DNA from: Flavobacteriia bacterium
GTDB lineage: Bacteria; Bacteroidota; Bacteroidia; Flavobacteriales; Flavobacteriaceae
DNA length: 43,204 bases
NCBI GenBank assembly: GCA_010031465.1
Contig: RGZR01000002.1
Coordinates: 1 to 43,204 of the forward strand
Direction: 5' to 3'
The translations under genes and the position numbers were made by a program. The notes below the pieces were generated by a model. It saw only the letters and a program-made list of their open reading frames with translations, made no database searches and was not told the DNA's origin. Numbering within the stretch: the stretch's first letter is position 1; every line of letters starts with the position of its first letter. Below, in pieces: positions 9,312-16,196 of this stretch.

Positions 9312-10322
9312 TTATTCAGGGGCTTGATTTAATAATTTCCACAACGCATCTTTTAGTGCTGTAAGTTGGTATTGTGTTGCACTAGAAATAATTAAATGGG
9401 GAATCCCCTTAAAGGATTTTTTCATCTCCTTTTCGTATTCCATGAGCAATTCTTCATCTAATAAATCTGACTTTGATAATACCACCATAAATGACTTATC
9501 CAGCAATTCGGGATTGTATTTTAAAAGTTCATTTTGAAGAATTTTAAAGGCTTTATGAACTTCATGAGTATCTGCCGGGATCAAGTATAATAAAACAGAG
9601 TTTCGTTCAATATGCCTTAAAAAGTAATGCCCTAATCCTTTCCCCTCAGCAGCGCCTTCAATAATTCCCGGAATATCAGCCATCACAAATGACTTAAAAT
9701 CTCGGTATTCTACAATTCCTAAATTTGGCTTTAAGGTGGTAAATTCATAATCCGCAATTTTGGGTTTTGCTGAAGTTAAAGCGGACAATAAGGTCGATTT
9801 TCCAGCATTTGGAAAACCTACCAATCCCACGTCTGCTAAAACTTTTAATTCCAAGGTGATGAACATGCCCAACCCTTCAATTCCGGGTTGTGCATAGCGA
9901 GGGGTTTGTCGGGTAGGCGATTTAAAATGCCAATTTCCTCGACCTCCAAGCCCTCCTTTTAGCACCACGTATTCCTGATGTTCTTCGGTAATTTCAAAAA
10001 GTATTTTTTGGGTTTCAGAATCCCGAATCACCGTTCCCATAGGCACTTCAATAATTCTGTCTTCGCCTTGTAATCCTGAACTTCTGTTTTTAGCACCGTC
10101 ACTTCCATGTCCGGCAGAAAAATGCTTTTGAAACTTAAATGTATACAAAGTCCACAACTGTGGATTTGCTTTAATAATTACGTGTCCTCCACGTCCTCCA
10201 TCACCCCCGTCAGGCCCCCCTTTGGGAATGTATTTTTCTCTTCTTAAATGAGTAGATCCTCTTCCCCCATTTCCTGAGCTAACGAATATTTTTACGTAAT
10301 CAACAAAGTTGCCTTCGGTCAT
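9312..10322 (-). CDS. obg: GTPase ObgE/CgtA
   Basis: This is an essential ribosome-associated GTPase involved in 50S assembly and the stringent response. The glycine-rich Obg fold fills roughly residues 1-158 ([15 protein letters not shown], then GLGGRGN). The G domain follows: G1 GFPNAGKS (169-176), a switch region with FTTLKP, G3 DIPG (from 216) and G4 LSKSD. At 336 residues it ends just after the G domain, so it is the short form without the C-terminal OCT domain, as in many Gram-negatives. It lies 6 nt downstream of adk in the same operon. Confidence 0.96.
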   Translation of the reverse strand: MTEGNFVDYVKIFVSSGNGGRGSTHLRREKYIPKGGPDGGDGGRGGHVIIKANPQLWTLYTFKFQKHFSAGHGSDGAKNRSSGLQGEDRIIEVPMGTVIRDSETQKILFEITEEHQEYVVLKGGLGGRGNWHFKSPTRQTPRYAQPGIEGLGMFITLELKVLADVGLVGFPNAGKSTLLSALTSAKPKIADYEFTTLKPNLGIVEYRDFKSFVMADIPGIIEGAAEGKGLGHYFLRHIERNSVLLYLIPADTHEVHKAFKILQNELLKYNPELLDKSFMVVLSKSDLLDEELLMEYEKEMKKSFKGIPHLIISSATQYQLTALKDALWKLLNQAPE

Positions 10323-10328
10323 CCTGGA

Positions 10329-10901
10329 TTATAAGCTACCTATTAAATGGGTTAAGCGCAACGTAATTTCTTCTATTGTGCCAATACCATTCACGCTATG
10401 AAATTTCTGTTGTGCCGAATAAAAATCTCTAAGTGGGGCGGTTTTTAAATTGTATTCTTCAAAACGATTGCGAATTTTTTCTTCGTCTTGATCGTCAGTT
10501 CGACCACTTGTTTTTCCTCGATTTAATAAACGTTCTATCAAAATTTCATCATCGGCTTCCAAAGCAATTGTAGCATTGATTGGCATTTTTTTACGTGTTA
10601 AAAAATCATCTAAAGCCTCGGCTTGTGCCTTAGTTCTTGGAAAACCATCAAAAATAAATCCTTTTGCTTTTGGATTTTGATCCACGGCTTGTTCCAGCAT
10701 GTCAATGGTTACTTGATCAGGCACCAGATCGCCATTATCCATATACGATTGGGCCAATTTACCTAAGGGTGAGCCGTTTTGAATATGACTGCGAAATAAA
10801 TCGCCAGTTGAAATGTGGAATAATCCATATTTTTCTTTCAAAAAAGCGGCTTGTGTTCCTTTTCCAGCACCTGGTTTTCCAAAAAGGACAAGATTGATCA
10901 T
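10329..10901 (-). CDS. adk: Adenylate kinase
   Basis: This enzyme catalyses ATP + AMP = 2 ADP. The P-loop GKPGAGKGT is at residues 8-16, followed by the AMP-binding STGDLFR and the GFIFDGFPRT strand. The lid is short (RGKTSGRTDDQDEEKIRNRF) and lacks the zinc-binding Cys cluster, so this is the short-lid form, 190 residues. The gene opens the adk-obg-mpl operon. A TATCTTTG element lies 16 nt upstream of its ATG, and purK diverges 87 nt away. Confidence 0.97.
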   Translation of the reverse strand: MINLVLFGKPGAGKGTQAAFLKEKYGLFHISTGDLFRSHIQNGSPLGKLAQSYMDNGDLVPDQVTIDMLEQAVDQNPKAKGFIFDGFPRTKAQAEALDDFLTRKKMPINATIALEADDEILIERLLNRGKTSGRTDDQDEEKIRNRFEEYNLKTAPLRDFYSAQQKFHSVNGIGTIEEITLRLTHLIGSL

Positions 10902-10917
10902 AGTGAAATATTTTTTT

Positions 10918-10925
10918 CAAAGATA
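10918..10925 (-). promoter_or_regulatory. -7 promoter element for adk
   Basis: The minus strand reads TATCTTTG, an exact TAnnTTTG match 16 nt before the adk start. I do not see a TTG -33 element at 17-23 nt, so only the -7 half is supported. Confidence 0.5.
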
Positions 10926-10967
10926 TCCAATTTGAACGGCTTTTTTCCATTCCAAAAAACTTATCCG

Positions 10968-10975
10968 TATTTTTG
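10968..10975 (+). promoter_or_regulatory. -7 promoter element for purK-purE
   Basis: TATTTTTG matches TAnnTTTG and ends 13 nt before the purK ATG, so the predicted mRNA leader is only a few nucleotides. No -33 TTG is seen at the usual distance. The leader leaves no room for a purine riboswitch. Confidence 0.5.
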
Positions 10976-10988
10976 CCAAAAGAATCAA

Positions 10989-12143
10989 ATGGGTTTTTTT
11001 TCAGGAACAAAAACAATCGGAATTTTAGGCGGTGGTCAACTGGGCAAAATGCTATTAACCACCACTAGAAAATGGGATCTAACCACAAAAGTTATGGACC
11101 CAAGCAGTTCTGCCCCATCCAAAATAGCATGTAACACATTTGTTCAGGGTGATTTAATGGATTACGAAACGGTGGTTTCCTTTGGAGCTGATGTAGACGT
11201 ATTAACCTTTGAAATAGAAAATGTGAATACCGATGCCCTTGCGCATCTAGAATCAAAAGGGGTTAGTGTATATCCCCAATCTTCAGTTTTAAAAACCATA
11301 CAAAACAAAGGGCTCCAAAAACAGTTTTATGTTGAACATTACCTTCCCACAGCACCCTTTCAACGGTTTGACTCTAAAGTGGCATTAAAAGAAGCTGTTG
11401 TAAAAGGCGACATGAGTTTTCCCTTTGTTTGGAAAGCAGAAACCATGGGATATGACGGCTACGGGGTTAAAATTGTTCGCTCCAATCAAGATTTGGAAAC
11501 TGTTAACGAGGGCGAATGTTTGGCTGAAGAAATGGTTAAAATAGACAAGGAATTAAGTGTAATTGTATGTCGAAGCCCAAAGGGGGAAGTCGCATGTTAC
11601 CCCTGCGTAGAAATGGAATTTCATCCCACAGCCAATCAAGTGGAATATGTAATTAGCCCTGCTCGAGTTTCGACTTCGCTGGCTAAAAAAGCTGAAAAAG
11701 TGGCCCTGGCTGTTTCAGAAGCCTTTCAACATGTTGGGCTATTGGCTGTAGAATTGTTTTTAACGCAAGAAGGCGAATTGTGGGTAAATGAAGTAGCCCC
11801 TCGTCCTCACAATAGCGGACACTTCAGTATTGAAGCCTCTTACACCTCTCAATTTGAACAACACATTAGAGCGATTCTGGATTTGCCCTTAGGGAAAACA
11901 GAAAACAAAGTGGCGGGAGTTATGGTAAATATTGTTGGTAAAGAAGGATACAACGGCCCTGTTTTTTATAAAAATCTAGAATATATATTAGCAATTGAAG
12001 GGGTCAATCCCCATATTTATGGTAAAAAAGAAACCCGTCCATTTCGAAAAATGGGGCACATCACCATAATAAATGAAGATGTTGACATGGCTCGTAAAAT
12101 TGCAGAACAAGTAAAAGAAACCTTAGAAGTAATCTCAAAATAA
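10989..12143 (+). CDS. purK: 5-(carboxyamino)imidazole ribonucleotide synthase PurK
   Basis: PurK is the ATP-grasp enzyme that carboxylates AIR to N5-CAIR with ATP and bicarbonate in de novo purine synthesis. The ATG at 10989 gives 384 residues. The N-terminus has the nucleotide fold IGILGGGQLGKMLL. The ATP-grasp region includes FPFVWKAETMGYDGYGV, and the metal/phosphate loop is WVNEVAPRPHNSGH. The open frame continues upstream to 10851, but that part overlaps adk and lies before the promoter element. The gene is one nucleotide from purE. Confidence 0.96.
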   Translation: MGFFSGTKTIGILGGGQLGKMLLTTTRKWDLTTKVMDPSSSAPSKIACNTFVQGDLMDYETVVSFGADVDVLTFEIENVNTDALAHLESKGVSVYPQSSVLKTIQNKGLQKQFYVEHYLPTAPFQRFDSKVALKEAVVKGDMSFPFVWKAETMGYDGYGVKIVRSNQDLETVNEGECLAEEMVKIDKELSVIVCRSPKGEVACYPCVEMEFHPTANQVEYVISPARVSTSLAKKAEKVALAVSEAFQHVGLLAVELFLTQEGELWVNEVAPRPHNSGHFSIEASYTSQFEQHIRAILDLPLGKTENKVAGVMVNIVGKEGYNGPVFYKNLEYILAIEGVNPHIYGKKETRPFRKMGHITIINEDVDMARKIAEQVKETLEVISK

Positions 12144-12144
12144 A

Positions 12145-12630
12145 ATGGCACAAGTAGGAATTATAATGGGCAGCAAGTCGGATCTTCCAGTAATGGAAGA
12201 GGCCATAGCCCTCTTAAAATCATTTTCTATACCAGTTGAAGTGGATATTGTTTCCGCACATCGAACTCCTGAAAAAATGATGGATTACGGAACCCACGCC
12301 CACGAGCGGGGCATCCAAGTGATTATTGCAGGAGCGGGCGGCGCTGCGCATCTTCCGGGTATGGTGGCCTCGTTAAGTCCACTACCTGTAATTGGGGTGC
12401 CCATAAAATCCAGTAATTCCATTGACGGGTGGGATTCCATACTGTCCATATTGCAAATGCCTGGAGGCGTGCCTGTGGCCACGGTAGCACTAAATGGGGC
12501 TAAAAATGCCGGAATTTTGGCTGCACAGATTATAGGTGCAAACAATCAAAAGGTACAACAGCAGGTTATTGAATATAAAAAAACACTTAAAAGTCACGTT
12601 TTAGAAAGCAGCAAATCATTAAAAAAATAA
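12145..12630 (+). CDS. purE: N5-carboxyaminoimidazole ribonucleotide mutase PurE (class I)
   Basis: PurE moves the carboxyl group of N5-CAIR to give CAIR, the step after PurK. The N-terminal GIIMGSKSDLPVM loop, the SAHRTPEKM segment and the GAGGAAHLPGM loop are characteristic of class I PurE. At 161 residues it has the usual length. The linked purK confirms the two-step bacterial route. The gene is immediately followed, without spacer, by the M3 peptidase start codon. Confidence 0.97.
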   Translation: MAQVGIIMGSKSDLPVMEEAIALLKSFSIPVEVDIVSAHRTPEKMMDYGTHAHERGIQVIIAGAGGAAHLPGMVASLSPLPVIGVPIKSSNSIDGWDSILSILQMPGGVPVATVALNGAKNAGILAAQIIGANNQKVQQQVIEYKKTLKSHVLESSKSLKK

Positions 12631-14649
12631 ATGGAACACAATCCGTTAGTCAAGCCGTTTGACACCCCCTTTGAATCGGCCCCATTTTCAATAATTCGTC
12701 CCGAACATTTTGTACCCGCATTACAAGAAAACATTAAAACGGCACTAGAAGAAATTGAGGCTATCGTTTCGCAAAAGGAAGTGCCTACCTTTATAAATAC
12801 TATTGAAGCCCTTGAACAAAGTGGTTCATTTATCGGACGAAACAGCAGTCTTCTTTTTAACCTCAACAGTGCTGAAACCTCTGAAGCCCTTCAAAAGGTA
12901 ACACAACAAGCCGCCCCGCTATTAACACAATTTCAAAATGATGTTCGGTTAAATACAGCGCTATTTCAACGGATTAAAGAAGTATACGAAAATCAAGCCG
13001 CATTTGAGTTAACTACCGAACAAAAAACATTACTCGAAAAGGAATACAAAGGATTTGTACGAAATGGTGCTTTACTTGACGAACAAGCCAAGACTTCGCT
13101 TCGCACGATTGACACTGAATTGGCGCAACTCAGTCTTACATTTGGAGAACATGTATTAGCTGACACCCAAGCCTACACATTACACATTACTGATTCTGAA
13201 AAACTGAAGGGTTTGCCAGAAGCTCTTATTGAAATGGCCAAAAGCACAGCGGAACAAAAACAATTGGAGGGATGGGTATTTACGCTTGATTATCCCAGTT
13301 ATGTTCCCTTTATGACCTATGCTGAAAACAGAGCTTTACGCAAAGAAATGAGTCTCGCTTTTGGTAAAAGAGGATTTCAAAACAATGCGCAAAACAATGA
13401 GGCTATTGTTTTAAAAATTATTCATCTGCGTCAGCAACGCGCACTTCTTTTAGGGTATGCGTCTCATGCTGCCTTTGTGTTGGAAGAGCGTATGGCGCAA
13501 TCTGAAGAAAACGTAAAACACTTTTTAGATCAGTTGCGAGAAAAAGCGTATCCGGCAGCTTCAGTAGAATGGCAATCCTTAGAGGCTTATGCTCAAGAAA
13601 TGTATTCTTGGGATAAGGTTGAAAAATGGGATACTGCCTACTTGGCCGAAAAAATCAAACAACGGGATTACGAACTTGATGAACAGAAATTAAAAGTGTA
13701 TTTCCCTTTGGAAAAAGTTGTAAATGGACTTTTTTCAATAGTGGAAGATTTATTTGGTTTACGCTTTAAAAAAAGCACCCAAATTGACCCCTATCACAGT
13801 GAAGTTGATGTCTATGAGGTGTCTAAAAACGGTAGTTTTTACGCCTTGTTGTACACCGATTTTTTTCCTCGTCCTGGAAAAAGAAACGGCGCATGGATGA
13901 CCAAATTCAGACCGCAAAAAGAAGGACAACGGCCCCATATTTCGATTGTATGTAACTTTACGCGACCCACCCAAAAACTGCCTTCTCTTTTATCATTTCA
14001 AGAAGTTACTACCTTATTTCATGAATTTGGACATGCCCTACACGGCATGTTGGCCAATACGAAATACAGCAGTTTAAGCGGAACAAGTGTATATTGGGAT
14101 TTTGTAGAACTCCCAAGTCAGCTGATGGAAAATTGGTGTTATCAGCCCGAAGCCTTAACCCGATTTGCCAAGCATTATCAAACTGACGAACTCATCCCTG
14201 AAGAAATGATTGCCAAAATTAAAAAAGCAGCCTTTTTTCATCAAGGCTTACAAACCTTACGTCAGTTGAGTTTTGGGTATCTTGATCTTTCTTATCACAG
14301 CCAAACGGCTCCCCATATAAAAAACATAAAAGCACACGAAGTTGAGCAAATTTCGCCTTTGCAATTTACTCCTGATACAGCTGAAAATTGTTTGAGCACC
14401 TCCTTTTCTCATATTTTTCAAGGAGGCTATGCTGCTGGCTATTACAGTTATAAATGGGCGGAAGTATTAGACGCCGATGCTTTTGAACTCTTTTTAGAAA
14501 AAGGAATTTTTAATGCCGAAACCGCCCAAGCTTTTGAAACCCACATTCTTTCTAAAGGAGGCACCGAACACCCCATGGTGCTTTATAAAAGATTTCGGGG
14601 TAAAGAACCCGATCCGGGAGCCTTATTACGTCGTGCAGGGTTAGTATAA
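12631..14649 (+). CDS. dcp: M3-family zinc peptidase (peptidyl-dipeptidase Dcp type)
   Basis: This is a thimet-oligopeptidase-like metallopeptidase of 672 residues that probably trims oligopeptides. The zinc site HEFGH is at residues 464-468 within the FHEFGHALHGML context. The third ligand lies in the downstream DFVELPSQLMENW helix, as in Dcp and oligopeptidase A. No signal peptide is apparent at the N-terminus (MEHNPLVKPFDTPF), so it is probably cytoplasmic. Its ATG directly follows the purE stop codon, so translation is coupled although the function is unrelated to purines. Dcp and OpdA are hard to tell apart by eye. Confidence 0.92.
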   Translation: MEHNPLVKPFDTPFESAPFSIIRPEHFVPALQENIKTALEEIEAIVSQKEVPTFINTIEALEQSGSFIGRNSSLLFNLNSAETSEALQKVTQQAAPLLTQFQNDVRLNTALFQRIKEVYENQAAFELTTEQKTLLEKEYKGFVRNGALLDEQAKTSLRTIDTELAQLSLTFGEHVLADTQAYTLHITDSEKLKGLPEALIEMAKSTAEQKQLEGWVFTLDYPSYVPFMTYAENRALRKEMSLAFGKRGFQNNAQNNEAIVLKIIHLRQQRALLLGYASHAAFVLEERMAQSEENVKHFLDQLREKAYPAASVEWQSLEAYAQEMYSWDKVEKWDTAYLAEKIKQRDYELDEQKLKVYFPLEKVVNGLFSIVEDLFGLRFKKSTQIDPYHSEVDVYEVSKNGSFYALLYTDFFPRPGKRNGAWMTKFRPQKEGQRPHISIVCNFTRPTQKLPSLLSFQEVTTLFHEFGHALHGMLANTKYSSLSGTSVYWDFVELPSQLMENWCYQPEALTRFAKHYQTDELIPEEMIAKIKKAAFFHQGLQTLRQLSFGYLDLSYHSQTAPHIKNIKAHEVEQISPLQFTPDTAENCLSTSFSHIFQGGYAAGYYSYKWAEVLDADAFELFLEKGIFNAETAQAFETHILSKGGTEHPMVLYKRFRGKEPDPGALLRRAGLV

Positions 14650-14836
14650 TTTACTACTTTTTGTACCTTAAAAGGGTTTACCCCTTATCGTTACGGCATG
14701 ATTCCCAATTTGGGGGCTTGCTCTATGGCCCTTCTACCCTACATTGTTTTTTTCATTGTACTGCACAACTTTCTTTCTTTGGGAATGCAGCTATAGGCGA
14801 ACAACATGAGTTGTTTATTGCTTTTCCGAAAACCTA

Positions 14837-14879
14837 TTTTGCAGGAGGGGTTATATATACAAATAGAAATCCTGCAAAA
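14837..14879. terminator. Bidirectional hairpin between convergent dcp and rhodanese genes
   Basis: The perfect 10-bp arms TTTTGCAGGA (14837-14846) and TCCTGCAAAA (14870-14879) flank a 23-nt loop. With T-rich and A-rich ends this can terminate transcription in both directions. The long loop makes it weaker than a classical terminator. The rest of the 239-nt gap (14650-14888) shows no gene I can support. Confidence 0.5.
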
Positions 14880-14888
14880 AAAGAGTCG

Positions 14889-15242
14889 TTAATACCCCTG
14901 CCACTTTAGGTATCCTCCTTGCAGGTCATAGATTTTAACAAACCCTAGGGAGTCCATGACTTTAGCGGCCAATCCACTACGTACACCAGACCCACAATAC
15001 ACCAATACAGGTTGATCCTTAGAATAAGCGACTATTTTCTCCATAAAGTCAGGAGCATTATAGTCCACATTTACGGCCCCTTCAATGGCTCCCGAATTAA
15101 ATTCTAATGGGGTGCGCACATCCAAAAGCAAAGGGCTTTTGGAGAGTAATTTTTCGAATGCAGGTTTATCCACCAACTCAATTGGTGTTGTGTTTTGCGA
15201 ACAAGCAATAAAAAAGAGGGAAAGTAAGAAAAGATGTTTCAT
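14889..15242 (-). CDS. Rhodanese-domain lipoprotein
   Basis: This is a single-domain rhodanese, 117 residues from the ATG at 15242. The N-terminus is a lipoprotein signal (MKHLFLLSLFFIAC) with lipid-attachment Cys14. The rhodanese core runs from about residue 23: LLLDVRTPLEF, then GAVNVDY, then the active-site loop CGSGVRSG with catalytic Cys83. The protein is probably an envelope-anchored sulfur transferase. Its partner and sulfur donor are unknown. The upstream UbiA-like gene stops at 15244, one nucleotide before this start, so the pair is an operon. Confidence 0.88.
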   Translation of the reverse strand: MKHLFLLSLFFIACSQNTTPIELVDKPAFEKLLSKSPLLLDVRTPLEFNSGAIEGAVNVDYNAPDFMEKIVAYSKDQPVLVYCGSGVRSGLAAKVMDSLGFVKIYDLQGGYLKWQGY

Positions 15243-15243
15243 G

Positions 15244-16077
15244 TTAGTACGTCGTAATGCGATGCAAGTTAGAGAGAATTTCAATCATAACAAACCAAAA
15301 AAGGGGAAGGGCTTCTACCCAAAAATGAGTGTAATAGAATGACCGTTTTTGTGTGCTTTTCCAAACCAAAACAGCCAACAAAACAAAGACCATCACCGAA
15401 GACAAATTGAAGACTTTCGGCAGGTCAAAAACAACCCCTAGTAGTATCGTAGCAACCAGAAGTAAAAAAAATCCAATGCTTTTAACCCTTTTTATTCCAA
15501 TGCGCTGAGGGAGTGTCTTTAGAAAAGGAGAATCGGTGTTTGTATCGCGTATTTCAAAAGGTAAAAGGGCTACGAAAACATAAATGCCTTGAACACAAAA
15601 CAAGGGCAGAACAACAGTTAGATCATAGCATTTCAATTCTAACATCGGGATACCTACCGTAAGCAACACCCAACTAAGCACTACCCATAGGGTTTTAAAT
15701 CCTTTAATTTCACGTCCGTTTTTTGAAGCTACAAATGGAGTAACATATAATAAAACCAGTATACCTATAATGAACACTACAATTTTACTAAGCGAACTTA
15801 GACTAAAGAAATGCAGTACGGAGCCCAAAGCAGACAGAAGGGTTACTCCAACAACCATTTTTGAGCTCAATAGCCAATCCCAACCCTTTAAGAGCGGAAA
15901 AAATTTGATGAAATTATACGCAAAAACGGTACTGCTAAAAATAAATATTAACAATGAATTTGGAACGGACCTGTCAACTGCAGTTGTGCTTACTAAGGCT
16001 AATGAAACAACGGCGATGGCAACGTGTATACTGGATTTTAAATAAAAATTAAAGACACGAAATAAAGATTGAATCAT
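15244..16077 (-). CDS. Polytopic membrane protein, UbiA-prenyltransferase-like with a degenerate first motif
   Basis: This 277-residue protein from the ATG at 16077 has about eight hydrophobic membrane spans. The segment EIRDTNTDSPFLKTLPQRIG (residues 175-194) strongly resembles the second Asp-rich motif of UbiA-family prenyltransferases, and FKTLWVVLSWVLLT resembles the conserved stretch before it. The first motif (normally NDxxDxxxD) is replaced by YNFIKFFP near residue 54, so the usual metal/diphosphate site is incomplete. It may be a UbiA-fold protein with altered or no prenyltransferase activity. An extension to a TTG at 16083 is possible. It is paired with the lipoprotein rhodanese. Confidence 0.7.
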   Translation of the reverse strand: MIQSLFRVFNFYLKSSIHVAIAVVSLALVSTTAVDRSVPNSLLIFIFSSTVFAYNFIKFFPLLKGWDWLLSSKMVVGVTLLSALGSVLHFFSLSSLSKIVVFIIGILVLLYVTPFVASKNGREIKGFKTLWVVLSWVLLTVGIPMLELKCYDLTVVLPLFCVQGIYVFVALLPFEIRDTNTDSPFLKTLPQRIGIKRVKSIGFFLLLVATILLGVVFDLPKVFNLSSVMVFVLLAVLVWKSTQKRSFYYTHFWVEALPLFWFVMIEILSNLHRITTY

Positions 16078-16145
16078 GTACAAATATCCTTTGTTTACAT
16101 CAAAAGTGTTTAATGTTTAAAAAATATTTTAAAATCCCGTACAAG

Positions 16146-16180
16146 TTGAAAATAAAAAAAGGGTAGAAATTCTATTTTTG
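16146..16180 (+). promoter_or_regulatory. Bacteroidota-type promoter for gcvP
   Basis: TATTTTTG (16173-16180) fits the -7 consensus, and TTG (16146-16148) lies 24 nt upstream, just outside the usual 17-23 nt spacing. The gcvP ATG begins 17 nt after the element. This leaves no space for a glycine riboswitch. Confidence 0.55.
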
Positions 16181-16196
16181 CGGTAAAGAAATAGGC

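Noticed and set aside
10851-10988. 46-residue N-terminal extension of PurK
   Set aside because: It overlaps adk and the divergent promoter region and has no homology-like pattern; the family starts at the 10989 ATG.
14661-14909. 82-codon open frame after dcp
   Set aside because: It starts with TTG, shows no recognisable domain, crosses the terminator hairpin and overlaps the rhodanese end. A shorter ATG frame (14698-14796, 32 codons) is hydrophobic but equally unsupported.
16181-16196. Possible glycine riboswitch for gcvP
   Set aside because: Only 16 nt lie between the -7 element and the ATG, too short for an aptamer, and no conserved fold is seen upstream.
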